DNA from: Archilochus colubris
Taxonomy: Eukaryota; Chordata; Aves; Apodiformes; Trochilidae
Assembly: GCA_023079485.1 (NCBI GenBank)
Contig: CM041083.1
Location: 176,966,480 to 177,030,479, forward strand
Reading direction: 5' to 3'
DNA length: 64,000 nucleotides
A program made the position numbers and the translations under genes. Below, piece after piece: positions 1 through 13,395 of this stretch; position 1 is the stretch's first letter, and every line of letters starts with the position of its first letter. Below the pieces are notes generated by a model. The model was given only the letters and a program-made list of their open reading frames with translations, searched no databases and was not told where the DNA came from.

Positions 1-520
1 ACCAGTCTCTCTCGTCTAACCCAAGAGTGAGCTAGTCTGTGGGCGTGAGTTTCACCTTTATTGGCCCCCTGGTAATAGGGGGCCTGCCCTAACCAGGCAC
101 AGGTGGACTCACACCCACTCTTTGGCAACTCGAGGCACCTGGTTTGTCTTGTTTCTCTACATGTTCTCAGTTGTGATCCCTACCTGCCTACCAGTATACC
201 TATCAGATGTACTGGCCTAAACATTCCCTCATTTCCTCAGAACCATTTTCATTATTACATACTACAATTCCACTTTTTCATACTTGAATTCTTTAGAAAC
301 ACTGGGTGAAGATGAGCAGGCCCTTAAAGTTGCTGCTCCACACGAGATGTACAGCTCCTGCTAGGGTCAGCAGAGTGGGATCAAGAAGCTCAGCAGCCAG
401 AGAGATACCAAGGAAAGAAAGGTTGTGTGCCTGCTCAACACCCTGCTGACTCAGGCACATCCCAGCAGATTCACACAGCCCCACAGGTCCCCAGTAACGC
501 GGGTTCACCTTTAATAGAAT
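1..520. repeat. Repeat-like segment, possibly an avian ERV LTR fragment
   Basis: The segment is more GC-rich than its surroundings and has the texture of a bird LTR-type repeat, including a hairpin at 62-... with arms GGCCCCCT (63-70) and AGGGGGCC (77-84) around a 6-base loop. I cannot assign a family, the right edge is vague, and the left edge is outside the window. Confidence 0.3.
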
Positions 521-3500
521 CACCCTGCAACTGTAAAAATATGGCACATTTACAATTTGGGAGCAACACAGACCTCACAATAATAATTCCAGGTAAAGGG
601 ATTTCTATATTCATTTGTGTTTAAGGTAGTATCAAATGAAGGGTTCTGCTCTGATTCAATCAGCCCCTGGAAGCACGTGTCACACTTGTCACACTGCTGA
701 GGGACTGCTGGAAGGCAAGTGCCTTTAGTGGCATAAGAAACAGCTCCCTCAAAAGTCAGATGATGGCTATAGGATCAGATATGGAATCGTGCCCACAATT
801 CTATGTTCCCAACTTGCCTCCCAATAATTATATTTCTTCTATATCAAAACATGTTGTAGGACATACCCTGCTTTATTTAGCAAAACACAAACCTAGGCAC
901 ATAAATCTTGAAATTTAACTACACGTTCTCTGTGTAAAAGTTAAATAGACTAGGCTAATGTACATGACAACGTCGGTGGAAAAAACTCTTTTACGTTCCC
1001 TCTTTACATTCCCTCTTTCTCCCTTTTCCCTATGATACTCATTAAGTAACAGATGTTGCTCTCATTTATCAGCAAGTGGAAACAACAGACAGTGATGATT
1101 TTATCTGTCGCCAGTTACCACAGAGGAGGACATTACAGGTGCTGTTTGGAGTACTTCCAATCTGATTTTGTGACATCACACTGGACTGAGCAGACTGCAG
1201 GCAACACTGAAATACCAGATTGCTGCTAAAGAATTACCAAGGCTTAATATAACAGTAGTTGGGTCTGTATTAGGTTCATTAGTCATTCTGAAGTCTGTCT
1301 TTATTTAATCTCTGACTCCAAAAAGACACCACTGAACCTTTTTAGAACAAATATTTTATGTTCATCTCATCCCAGATGATGATGACGATTATTTTAAAAT
1401 AACTTTACATATCATAAAATTAAACAGAATAAAAAGTTATCTAATAGAATCTGACACTATCAACCTCCTTGGCTAGTAAGCTTCATATCATGTATATGCA
1501 AATATGGTTACATGGGCACAGATTCTAGACAATGTGATTATTTTCTGTGGCCTTTCTTAATGACCTAGGCAGTCTTAGGTGCATTTGAGTAGCATCACCA
1601 GCAAAACAACTGATAAGCAATTTTTCTAAGCAACCGATTCAATCAGTCCAACATCCTATTCAATAGATCTAGTTCTTCCTCATCTTAATAATTTGTAAAT
1701 TTAATAAGTATATGCATACAAGATGTAGCAGTAGAATTATTTTTTTTTTAAGTAGAAAATTTTTTTCTTCAGCTATCACTATGTAAATAGAGCCTTGCAC
1801 TTCACAAGGCTGCAGTTATAGAAAGATGCAGAAAGATGATGAACACAGAAGGGCCAGAATGGCAGTGTGGTGACAGAAATACAGTGTGACCCAGTGCCAC
1901 AAGCTCCTAGTGCTCCACTGCTCCAACTAGGGTTGGACTTGGATCCTGGCTGACTGCTCCTGAAGAAGAGCTGAGGCAACACTTCCACCTTTGCAGACAA
2001 AGATAAGGTACACAACCTGCAAGGGGGACATAACCTTTGTCTTCTTCTACAATAAATTATCACAGGAATGGCAAAAGAAACCAATCCCAGCTCTGAAGGT
2101 CATACAAGCTTCCTAAACCTCAAAAAAGTCAGAAGGAACCAAAAAGTCTCCCTTCTGAAGACTGTGTGAAGAGATGCACTCAATTGGCAAATATAATTCA
2201 CAAACAAGTTCTAGAAGTTATTACCACAAGTATCTCTATCATAGACAAACAAGATTGTACAAAAACACCTAACATCATAGTTTCATTCTTCTTGGAAGAG
2301 GTTCTTAAGAGTCCCATGAAAAGGCAGAAATATTCTTTCATATGAGCCTTGGGAAACCTTTCTGAAGTGGTCCAAAAGACATGGACAAGTAGAAAATTTT
2401 AAAATACTAGGTCAACAATTCCAATTTCTTAAATGGCAACTAACTGAACCTATGTAAGTTATCTGAGACTGCAATTCACATAGCTTTTAGCATCTCCATT
2501 GACCTAAAATGTCTGCAGCAAAAGATAAGTATTTACAGTACAATTTGAAGTAAAAATGCTGTTTGGGTCTCCACATACAGAATTTTAGGAAATCAAGACC
2601 CTGGAGAACAAGGCTTACCAGTTAAAAACCACTGAATTAGAACAATTAAAGGTAAGTTAGTAGCCTTAAAAAAATTATCAGTCTTCCATTATGTGAGGTT
2701 TTTGAAGATATATAATTTCATTATATAAACAAAATGTGCATCATTTAAATGACTTATCTGTAAAAGAACCATTTCAAACCCTATTTTAGTCTTACTGGAA
2801 AAAAGGCCACTGTTTGCAGGTGTTGAACCAGGAAAGCTTATGAAAGAAATAAGAAGGTAACCATTGAAAGTATAAGCAGTATTTTTCATACCTATGCAAA
2901 TCAGTCTACACAGAAAATACTAATCTTTTTCTTTTATACAGGCTATTAGATGGGTAATTAAACTGATAAAAGACATATATGTAACATTTACGTATTCCAT
3001 ACTTCAGCCTTAAGAGAAAGATAATACTAAAGCAAGTTATGGCATTTCCAACATTAAAACTACACTTTCAAATATCAAGGTACAGTGAAGCAGATTAAGT
3101 CAATCTAGCTTCCTACGGACACCTCCATGTTTTACTTTGCCTTACTAAATCTAGTGACCATAAATCAAACAGGTTACAAGAAGAATAAAGACATTTTGAC
3201 ATAAATCCTTTAGCCATGCAAAGATCAACACACAAAAATGTGATGTAGAAATGTTGCAGAAATGTGTAGTTTGGTCTAATAAGTTAAATACCTTGCAACT
3301 CACAAATATATTAAACTACACAAGACACATTTTAAGGTATTTTATAAGATGCAAATACCAAAGAGGAGATTTCAATTACAAAATGCTATCTACTTCTGTT
3401 TAAATACTGTATCTTGTTGTTGTGGCTTGATTGTACTTTTTCTCATGACATTACAGCAATGGGTCTGATGTGTAAACAGTGGATCCAAACAGGCAAATGT

Positions 3501-6227
3501 CTCAAGCAGGTTGCAATGCATTGCACACACAGGACTGCAAGGAAGAAAGGAAAAGGTGACTCCAAAACTACAGTGAGCACCTGACAGTGGAGGAAAATAG
3601 GTAAACCAGGATTCTATTACCAGCTGCAAAAACAAGGCCTGCCTTGGTTGCTACTAAAGACTATGCCACTATGGAAGAACTCACTGATGACTTCAGTTTA
3701 AATGGCTCACTGAGCTAAGGAAAGGAAATGAAAGTAGCTTGAAAAACTCTTTTGACAACTTACAACATTTGATCCAGATGCCTCTGTCATTTATCAGAAT
3801 CACATCACATATATATTTGTAATTCACTATCATCACCGTTACTACTTCATAAAACTTATTCTAGTTTTCTTCCCACCTTCAAGTCTTGCTCCTTTATTCC
3901 CCTTTTTATCTTCTGCTGGGAAGGTCGGGGGGAGTAAGAGTGAGCATCTGTCAGTCACCTGGTTATTGGCTAAAACCATGACAGTCACGTTTATTGTAAC
4001 TTCTACGTGAAGAATCTTAAAGCAGGACAAGAATTAGAAAAGACAAAGGGCATAAAGTGTGAGCACAGGTTCTCTTATACATAAAGGTCGACTGGTTCCA
4101 GCAAATGGTAATGTTGCCCTCCAGTGTTCAACACCACTTCTTTTAGGAATCATTCCTAATTAATATCTCCATCAGTCTCCTTGGACATGCTCAATTATAA
4201 CATTACTGAAGCAGAGAACAAAATAAAAGCCTCAGGCTAGGTATTCAACACAAGACAAACACAGAAAGACTTTAAAACTTTTTGTTAAAAAAAATAATGT
4301 GGGGTTTTTTTCATGAAACTGACATAAGAATACAGTGCTTATCCAAAAGATATTTTATAAAGCTTTACAAGCTACAGCTTTGACTACACTTACTGTGCAA
4401 ACCCACTACTCAAATTCTCATAATCCATTACTCAGATTCACTCGTAGCAAATGGCATTTTTCTAAAAGATGCAAGAACAGATTATTACTTACATTTCTTT
4501 AATGCATTAGGATATCTAAGTTAATATAAATGATTCTGAGTTTCAACTGATAAAGTATTCAGTCTGCTAGGAAGACTATCACAGTTACTAACACTGCTTG
4601 AAAATCTTAGGGAAATAAATGGAAAAGACTATTCTTTCCCAAAACACAATGTCACTTGCAATAAAAGCATTATTACTTAAGCACAACTAGAATCACAGAA
4701 ATGACTGTCAGAAAGTACACCACAAAACCAACAATTTTAACTATGCAACTATCCTGCAACCCCCCAAAAAATCAACCCATAAGACAAATGTGCAATGCAA
4801 AAATATGCACAATGCCCAAAGAGGCAAAATAATGTACATGTTATTTTGGTGATTTTGTTCTAAATGTGTCCTGAAATAATATATATTCATAGCTCTTCCA
4901 GTAGAAACAACAATTTATATCAAGTATAACAAAGTCACTCAGCAGCAATCTTTAGATACTGGTGTAATCATTTGCATAGCAAATTCAAAAGTAGACTAAA
5001 AAGAAAAGTCTGGAATAAAAATTATTACAAAGCTATAACAAGAAAATACCAAATTTAAGTTCAAATCCCGGATTCAGATATGTTAGTACCACTATACCAC
5101 AAGAGGAGAGATGATATTGACTTTACAATAATGGGTTTCAAATTAACTGAAAATTAATCACTAAGTGATTAGGAAAACATCCGCACCACCAAATTTGAGA
5201 GATCTAATTTGGTTCCTAAATAAAGGGCTAATCTCTTGAGACATGGAAAACAGAAAAATAAGTCCTCTAAGGTCAACTGAAAGAAAGATTCTAATTCAGG
5301 CATTTTCCCAGTTCTGTATGAGTCCTCCTCCATCTCTTCCCTTCCTTGAATTGCTATAAAATACATCCACAGAGATGATAGCCTCAAACTTGGTACCTAT
5401 TAGGCATTATAATCACCACCAACTCTCCAGCCTCATTTTATTCTCCACTTCTGACACATTCACAGTCAGAGTCTCAGTAAAAGGCCTGCCAGAGAATCCA
5501 CAATGTACTGCTGAATACACATCCAACTACACAACTTCACAAGCTCATGGCAGGTGTGTAACTCAGCTCCAGGAAAAGGAAAGCTACTCCATGGAATCCT
5601 TAAATTCTTATCCCACAGCCGTACTTCAACAGAGTACATTGGTCCCAGGACCTTACATTTCAAAGGAGGATAGGTGGGGAGTTTTGTTTATTTTTTTACT
5701 TAAGTTTTGCTTAGGTATTGTTGGAACATTGACAACTCCAGTATTTTGCCATTCTGTATATAGTAAGCACCATCTAAACAACTCTTCATAATGTCTTTGG
5801 TCGTGTTCTGGTGAGTACTAATAAGTTACCACACTGCTTAAAAGGAGGATTAGCCTCAAAGGTGTGAAGTAACAAACTGAATGTTTGTACCAATTCAAAG
5901 CAAGTTAGGCTATTACAAACAACTAAACCAAAAAAGATTGGAAAAAAACTGTTCAAAATTAGGACACGGAAACCAATCCTATATTAATCTCACTATATCT
6001 ATATGCAACTAAAGACACTGGAAATGGGCCAAAATTTGACTACATCTAAGACTGGATTATTAAAAACAATTTGTCACATCTAGGCTACAAATTTCTGCTT
6101 TATCAGTGCAATTTACTTAGCAAAAACTAGACAGCACATTCAGGGAACTGCTATGAGAAATTCTTAAGGTTTAACAAAAGGCAAACAACCTCTTTTTAAA
6201 TTCTTCTGAAAGGATCTGTACTAGACT
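521..6227. other. Intron stretch without recognisable features
   Basis: AT-rich NBEA intron sequence. Open frames here are short (the longest, 5375-5791 plus strand, is 138 codons) and show no family signature or coding-like composition. Nothing else supportable was seen. Confidence 0.6.
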
Positions 6228-6290
6228 AACAGTTGGAATTGATGTTCCTAAAGATCTTTTCCAACTAAAACGATTCTGATTCTATGAGTA
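6228..6290 (+). mobile_element. CR1 LINE, 3' tip only
   Basis: Reads as the last 60 or so bases of a CR1 (GTTGGAATTGATGTTCCTAA, then a TTCCAACTAAAA-type motif and GATTCTGATTCTATGA). It is diverged, so probably an old insertion. Plus orientation, antisense to NBEA. Confidence 0.7.
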
Positions 6291-7740
6291 TAGAAAAATA
6301 GCATTAAAACAGAAAAAGCACATTAATATCTCTGTGCTCCCTATTTTCTTTACAGTAGAGTCATAAAAGAGTAGACAATCTGACATTTAAAGTATTTTAA
6401 TGGATTTAAGAACAAAAATAAGCACACTGTGCAGCACTAATCAAATACACTTAGATAGGTACTCATGCCCCATAGAAGGAGAGAGACAAGTTTTAGTTTA
6501 AAAATTCCACTTGAATTAAAACTTTTGATAAATTACCAGATTCCAATATATCATCTGATAAAAAATTTGCAGATAGCCAAATGTAGCATCACTACTAGAT
6601 TCTGTGGATGCTACTGTAGCAACAATTTCAGCAATCAATTCATTCCAAACCAGGCTTGTGTGAATCTTCCAATTAAAATTTAATAATGGCCTTCACAAAT
6701 TTGCCCATCATTTTCTTTCCACTGGAAAAAATAAACAATCATAAAATATTCTCAATACTTAACATCATTAATTGCAATTACTTGTCATGAAATGTATCAG
6801 CAGGGATACAAGGCCTAGGAAGACAGGAGGAGCACATAAACAAAACAGAGAAGGATCTGCTCCATGTATCAAACACTTAAGTAGTAGGGGAAAAAAACCC
6901 AAACAGTATGTTTTCAAAAATAAGGGATTTAAAGCCAAGGGATTATGACTTCAATCTGTTCCAGCAAGCTCATGAATAAGAAACCCAAAAAAACAAATAG
7001 TAGCTAAGACTGAAAGGTATAATTCTTTTCACTCCAGTTATGAATTAAAACACTGGCTTTAAAATATTTTTAACTAACCCTTTTTTTCTTTTAGATACGG
7101 AGTAGTTCCTTACAAGAAATCAGTAATTTAGGACTCTTCAGCTTGCAGGCATCTCAAACTCTTCCCTGTGCATACTTGAAAAACAGTACATTGGGCTAGA
7201 TGTGTCTTTGGTGCAACTTGGCATAAGCAGTGTCTTCTAAGGCAACAGATTTTAATGAAAACAATAAAAATTCCCCTGTGAAAGGAGATGCTTGCATTTC
7301 CAAAATAATAAAATTAAGTCTTCAGTGAAAGCAGCACAACAAAAAGCTCTGTTGAGGAAATTAACAGTTGTACTGATGGGCTCTGGCTATTTACTCTCCC
7401 AGAATATATGCAATTTTCATATGGTAAAGGCAACACGAATTTCTTACAATTTTTTCCTTGTAGTGGATTCTAACACACGAGTTTAAATGCACACTAAAAT
7501 ACACATGAAATAGTTTTATGCAGTCTCATACAATCTTTAGACAGTGAGCACTTAGGAAGAACACACACATGAAGTTACATATAAAAGGATGTGTTGGGTC
7601 AGGCAGAGATGGAGTTCATCTTTCCCACAGCAGCCCTCATAATACTGTTTTGTATTTGTAGCTAGAAAGACTCTGATAACGTACCAGTGTTTTGGCTACT
7701 GCTGAGCAGTGCTCACAGCATCAAGGGTGACTCAAATACA

Positions 7741-7990
7741 AAATCCTAGAACGGTTAAGAGTTTGAAGACACCTTTAAAGGTCATCTAGTTCAACCTCTC
7801 TGCAGTAAGCACAGACATCTCCAACTAGACAAGATTGCTCAGAGTCTCATGCGGCCTGACCTTTAATGTTTCAAGGGATAGGGCATCTCCCACCACTCTG
7901 GGCAACCTGTTCCAGTGTTTTACTACCCTCATTCTAAAAACTTTCATCCTTGTATCTAGGCTAACATTTCATCCCCGTTCTCTTGCAAAG
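7741..7990 (-). mobile_element. CR1 LINE fragment, minus orientation
   Basis: The minus strand of this stretch carries the CR1 3' region. On the plus strand it begins AATCCTAGAACGGTTAAGAG and runs through GGTCATCTAGTTCAACCTCT and GGGCAACCTGTTCCAGTGTT, which are reverse complements of the conserved CR1 end and of the 'GGAACAGG(C/T)TGCCCAG' block. It is the only clear CR1 in this part of intron 1 that is in the NBEA sense direction. The LTR at 8016 starts only about 25 bp to its right. Confidence 0.85.
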
Positions 7991-8015
7991 GCCAGTAGGC
8001 CTTCCAAAGGCAAGA

Positions 8016-8394
8016 TGTTGGGAGGGGATGCAGCCAGGACAGCTGACCCAAACTAACCCAAGGAATATTCTATACCATATGAACTCTGTGCAGCAATAAA
8101 AACTAGGAGAAAGGAGGAGGAGGAGGGGGAGAGGAAGACATTATTATGATGTTTGACTTCTAGACCAAGCTCTATGCCCAGGAGGTGGCTGGACTTCACC
8201 AGCTAATGGGAAGTAGAGAATAAGTCTTTTGTTCTCCTTTGCTTCTGAATGTGGCCTTTGCTTTTGTTCTATTAAACAGCTTCAGCTGGACCCACAAATT
8301 CTCTTCCCTCTTACTTTCTCTTCCCCCTATCCTGCTGAAGAGAGGAGTGGCTTGATGGGCACCTAGCACAAAACCAAGATCAAGCCTTCACGAA
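8016..8394 (+). mobile_element. Solo LTR of an avian endogenous retrovirus, plus strand
   Basis: Begins TGTTGGGAGGGGATGCAGCC and contains the same blocks as the LTR at about 52.6 kb: CAGCCAGGA(C/T)AGCTGACCC, a GATACTCC/AATATTCTA-CCATAT block, an AATAAAAACT TATA-like element, a purine-rich stretch, TTGCTTTTG..., and an ATTAAA poly(A) signal at 8271-8276 followed by a pyrimidine-rich U5-like end. No internal retroviral genes are next to it, so it is a solo LTR or a fragment. It is diverged and hence old. Family name not assigned. Confidence 0.7.
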
Positions 8395-8819
8395 GAAATA
8401 TTAAGGATAAAAAAACACCAAACATTTTCCCTTTCCAAAAACACAGCTTCCACTCAAAAATAAATGTATATTGAAAAAAATAATAAATTAAACCATACTG
8501 GGGGGATAAGTCTGTGGGGAGGAGGAGGTGGGAACAGAGCATAGGAGAAACAGCCAAATTCTTCAGGTTATCAAACTTGTTTAAACTTATGCTATTTCCA
8601 GATTTTTCTCATTTTGGCTATAAACAGGGTGTTATCCCTTGGAAAGTTACAAACATTGTATTGCTTTTAAACAACACACTGAAGATTGTAATGCATTGTT
8701 AGCATGACTCTCACCATAACTGTCAGCTTCTCCCTCTTATAACCCCCTTAAAATTGACTAAATCACTCCTCTATGTATCCTTAGTTAACAGTAGGACCCC
8801 TGCACAGAACAGTGTAACA

Positions 8820-10045
8820 GGGAGAAAATCAGAAGGGCCAAAGGCCAACTTGAAATCAGTCTGGCTGCAGATGTCAAATTACTAAGAAATTATCTACAAA
8901 TATATTAGCAACAAAAGGAGGCCTAAGGAGATCCTCTAACCTTTATAGGATGCAGTGGGAAACACAGTGATCAGGGATAAGGAGAAGGCTTAGATATTTA
9001 ACACCTTCTTTGCCTCAGTCTTTAGCAGCAGGATCAGTTGTTTGCTGAGTCCCAGTAGACAAGTTTGACAAATGTGACACTCATCTACAAGAAGGGCTGG
9101 AAGGAGCTAGGGAACTAAAGGTCTGTCAGTCTGACCTTAGTGCCAGGGAAGGTTATGGAACAGATCACCTTGAACGCCATTATGCAGCACACACAATGCA
9201 ACCAGGTCAGCAGCCCCAGTCCACATGAGTTTATGAAAATCAGGTCCCGATTTACAAACCTAATCTCCTTCTGTGACAAGGTGACCGATTTAGTGGATGA
9301 GGATATTGTCTACCTGGATCTTTTTACACTGTTTCCCAGAGCACTATCCTGGAGAAACTGGCTATATATGGCCTAGACTGTGTATATATCACAGGGTAAA
9401 ACTTGGGCTGAATGGGTGGGCCCAAGGAATTGTGGAGTTAAATCCAGGTGGTGGCCACTCACCAGGGGTATTCCTCAAGTCTCAGTGCTGAGACCAGTTC
9501 CATTTAATACCAATTGTTGCCCTGTACTCAGCACTGGTGAGGCTGCACCTCGAGTGCTGTGTTCAGTTCTACCCTGCACAACTAGAAGAAAGACACTGAG
9601 GTGCTGGAGCAACAGTCAACAAAGTGGTGAAGGGTCTGCAGAACAAGTCTTGTGATGAGTTCTCAAAGATATGTGGGGTTGTTTAGTCTGGCAAAAAGGC
9701 TGAGGAGAGACCTTATCACTCTTTGCAACTACTGGAAAAGAGGTTACAGTGAGGTGAGTGTTGGTCTCTTCTCCCTAGTAACAAGCAACAGGACAAGATA
9801 AAATGGTCTCAAGTTGTGCCTGGGGAAACTTAGATCAGAGATCAGAAGACAATTCTTGGCTGAAAGTTATTAAACACTGAAACTGGCTTCCCAGAAAAGT
9901 AGCTGAATTACTATCCCTGGAGACATTTAAGACATGTAGACATGGTATTCAGGAATATGGTTTACAACTGAACTCAGTAAAGTTAGGTTAATGGTAGACT
10001 TGATGGTCTTAAACATCTTTTCCAACAAAAAAAATTCTGTTTGAA
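8820..10045 (+). mobile_element. Degraded CR1 LINE with internal deletion
   Basis: CR1 ORF2 remnants are recognisable: the 'AACACCTTCTTTGCCTCAGTC' block near 9000, the PGKVMEQI segment at about 9143, GVPQVSVLRPVPFNT-like text near 9465-9510, then the C-terminal 'GCTGCACCTCGAGTGCTGTG' block and the 3' end near 10,000 (GACTTGATGGTCTTAAACATC, then TTTTCCAAC). At about 9510 the sequence jumps from just before the FADD catalytic box to the C-terminal region, so the catalytic box is lost. Many stops and shifts; non-functional. Confidence 0.85.
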
Positions 10046-10914
10046 TTCTTGCAGTAGTTATATGCAAAAACTTTTCATAAATAAATATGTACCTCAGCAT
10101 TCTGTGGGGAATGACTTTGAAAAGGGAAAATTAAGATTAAACATAAAAAAAACTTTGAGTAAGAATTAATTAAAGTGATAATCTTTACTTTTGACTATGA
10201 AAAAGTATGTTCAAAGCTTTACATCTAACTTAACAGTGCTATCTGGCCAAATGTTCTTCCAAGGTATCATTTCTGCTTAATCATCAGGTGGGAAAAAAGG
10301 ATTGGTAATTAGTGCATCTAAATGGAAAGAATAAATATAGATGAGAAGGGAAAATCTCTCACTATGTCTATGACAGCACCACAGTTCATGTGATCAGATG
10401 CAGATGCTTCCGTTCACATCACAAAATGATCTGAGTGCACAAATTATATTTCAGATGACTAAAATAAAAGAAACACTCCAGAAATACACAGAAAAATCAA
10501 CCCAGGGAAATCCAGATCTTAAAAAAATATTGTATTTCAATTACCAACAGGAATCTACTAAAATTATTCTGAAACAACTTCCCTTAAATGTGTCTCAGGT
10601 GGGACACTGGGTCCTCTTCACCACTTGTGTTGTTCTTCAGAATCCCTGGTACTAGCACTGATAGCTAATGTAGGATCCTTCCTCATTCTGATAGAGGCCA
10701 TTTATAAAACAAGGCAAGTATGTTCCAAAGAAGCAAACAAGATTTACCCATACTTAAGTACTGACAAAGACAGTAGGATCCTGAAATATCCAGTCCTCTT
10801 CCACTAACACTATTACATCCCTGGGTGACCAATAGCTCCTCTGCATTAGCCAAAGAACTAAATTAATTCCTAGGTAACAGTGATCTCAGTAAAACATCTT
10901 TGATAGTCTAGTAA

Positions 10915-10996
10915 CTGCAGCGGTCGTGGATCAAGGGTTGGACTTGATGATCTCTGAGGTCCCTTCCAACCCAGCCAATTCTATGATTCTATGATC
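10915..10996 (+). mobile_element. CR1 LINE 3' end
   Basis: Reads GGGTTGGACTTGATGATCTC, then GAGGTCCCTTCCAACCCAGC and an ATTCTATG-repeat tail. It shares the CTCTGAGGTC/CCAGCC variant with the copies ending at 14,038 and 33,304, so these three probably belong to one subfamily. Confidence 0.9.
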
Positions 10997-11715
10997 TTGC
11001 CATGCTAGAGGTTTCACAGAAGGAAGGATGAAGTTCCCCATTTAGCACCTATAAGCTAACTGTTATCACATATGGAAAAAAGTAAATTTTTAAAGTGTTA
11101 TGTACTCATTTTTAAACCGAAAAGGCACTCATTGTGTGGCTCCAAGAAAAATATGAATCCTCGTGCAGTATCTTATGGAAGCACAACTACTGGAACTATC
11201 TTTCAGAATCTGTAAAGAAGGTTATTGCAAAACTGCTCAGCCAGGAAAGTGTTGTTATTGAATATTTCTTGATAATACACAGCTGACAGAAATAAGAAAC
11301 AAGATCCACGTAGCAACCTTTTGATGTCCACTAAGGAGAATTCTCCAAATTCATGGTGAATCTATTTCCATGGCTTTGTATAAAGTCTTGACACATGAGA
11401 ATACAACTTTGGAATCATCTAAACAAAGATGGCTGCCTCTTTAAATAACATATGGTAATTTAAGTACCTTTGTTCATCGTAGTATGGAGGTAATTTCCCT
11501 GGAGTCAGGATATAGAGGAAGAATGCCTCTGCCTGAGAGGCCATGAATGAAGTAGAAATTAAGCAAGCTCACCTGAGGAGAAAATCAATCATGACCCTCA
11601 TTGAGAATGAGTGATCTGATTTTTTTCTTCCTACTGGAGGAACAGTCAGCATAACAGTAACCTGCCATTAAAGCCAGGAGTTATTCCAATGGAGACAAAA
11701 GTTTTCTGAAATTGT

Positions 11716-11734
11716 AAAAAAAAAAAAAAAAAAA
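11716..11734. repeat. Poly(A) run of 19
   Basis: Uninterrupted run of 19 A on the plus strand. No processed gene copy was recognised upstream of it. Confidence 0.9.
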
Positions 11735-11989
11735 TGGACTGCAAAGGGCAGAAAGCATATCAACAACCCACTGACTACCAAGTTCATATCCAACAGAAGT
11801 ACAAGCTCCTTGGCAAATTAAGCAACTTACTATCTCTACATGGAAGGAGTGTGGAAAGAAAGAGAGAAAAAAATTGCAGGTCACAGAACACAGACCTTAA
11901 TGCAATTTGGAGACTGAGAAGCATCCTAATCTGAAGCTACCCATCACCCATGAGGAAGACCCAAGAGAGGTGGGCCTGGGTGAATCACG

Positions 11990-12375
11990 TGAAGATCAAT
12001 AAGGCCAAGTGCACATGGCTCATGTGCACATTGGCCTGCACATGGCTCAGGCCAATCTCAACTGCAAATACAGATTAGACAGAGAATGGATTGAGAGCAG
12101 CCCTACAGGGGAGGACTTGAAGGTGTTGGTTGATAAGAAGGTCAACACAAGCCACCAATGTGCACCTGCAACCCAGAAAGGCAACCATATCCCAGGCTGC
12201 ACCAAAAAAACCTATGGCAACAGGTCGAGGGAAGTGACTCTTCCCCTCTACACCACTCTCATGAGACCCTCCTTGAGTACTTCTAGTGTGCTCAGTATAA
12301 GAAAGGCATGGACCTCTTGGAGCAACCCAGAAGAGTGCCACAAAGATGATCAGAGGGCTGGCGATTTCTTCACTA
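11990..12375 (+). mobile_element. CR1 LINE fragment (C-terminal RT region)
   Basis: The translation carries the CR1 block GEDLKVLVDKK, a cysteine-containing QCAPATQKGN, then RSREVTLPLYTTLMRP, typical of the region between the reverse transcriptase palm and the C-terminus of CR1 ORF2. It is broken by stops and lacks the 3' tail. It directly precedes a second CR1 piece that starts earlier in the element, so these are two separate insertions or a rearrangement. Confidence 0.8.
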
Positions 12376-12459
12376 GAACTTGTTTGTGTAGTTCTCATAT
12401 GCTTCTAAAACTCATTTTTACCTTCAACAGTAACTAGGTATCCAGTGAAGTACTTTTAA

Positions 12460-13395
12460 AAAGTACTTTTGGACCTGGCAGGGGAGGTTAAGGCCAAAAT
12501 GAAATATTTCTATTGGTACATCAATGATAAGACTAGGGAAAATGTGGGCCTACTCCAGAAAGAAACTGGAGAGCTGGTTATCCAAGATATAGAGAAGGCT
12601 GAGAAGCACTCAGCAACTTCTTCTCTCCAGTCTTCACCAGCAAGGAAGCTGATCACATCCTCCATCCTAAGAAGACAAAGGCAGGGACTGGGGAAAGGTA
12701 GATTCCCCCCACTGTAGATGAAAAGATTTGAGACCACCTAAAGGACCTGAAGGTGAACATGTTCTTGTGGACCTGATGGAATTCACCTACAGCTCCTGAA
12801 AGAACTGGCAGATGAAACTGCAAAGCCACTGTCCATCATGTTTGAAAAGTGATGGCAGTCTAGCGAAGTACCTGCAGACTGGAAAGCCAACTGTGTCCAG
12901 GGCTGCATCAAAAGAAGCATGGTCAGTCAGTCGAGGGAGGTGATTCTCTCCCTCTGCTCTGTTCTTGTGAGACCCCACCTGGAGCACTGTGTCCTGTTCT
13001 GGAGTCCTCAACATAAGGACACAGAGCTCCTTGAGCACGTCCAGAGGAAAGCCACTAAAAATCATGAGGACTGGACCACCTCCCCTATGAATATCGGCTG
13101 AGGAAGCTGGGCTTGTTCAGCCTAGACAAAAGGAGGCTCCGAGATGACTTTACAGGGGGACTACAGGAAAGCTGGGGTAGGACCTTTTGCATGGGTGTGT
13201 CACAAAAGGACAAGAAATAATTTTTTAAAACTTGAAGAAGGGAGATTTAGATTAGATATTCGGAGGAAATTCTTTCCTGTGAGGGTGGTGAGACACTGGA
13301 ACAGGCTGCCCAGGGGAGTTGTGGCTGCCCCCTGCCTGGAAGTGTTCAAGGCCAGGTTGAATGGGCCTTAAGAAACCCATCTAGTGGAAAATCTA
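12460..13395 (+). mobile_element. CR1 LINE with reverse transcriptase core deleted
   Basis: The left part (12460-12892) matches the ORF2 stretch ahead of the RT core (AKMKYFYWYINDKTRENVG, then the HLQLLKELAD-like block and 'ACCTGCAGACTGGAAAGCC'). At about 12,893 it jumps to the region after the core (VQGCIKRSMVSQSREVILSL, then LVRPHLEHCVLFWSPQ). The right part continues to RRKFFPVRVVRHWNRLPRGV and ends before the usual tail. The whole palm with the catalytic box is missing. Confidence 0.85.

Noticed and set aside
5375..5791. 138-codon open frame on the plus strand
   Set aside because: No domain, ordinary AT-rich intron composition, no splice or promoter context.
12009..12437. 142-codon open frame on the plus strand
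   Set aside because: It is worn CR1 ORF2 text (the RSREVTLPLY block), not a host gene.
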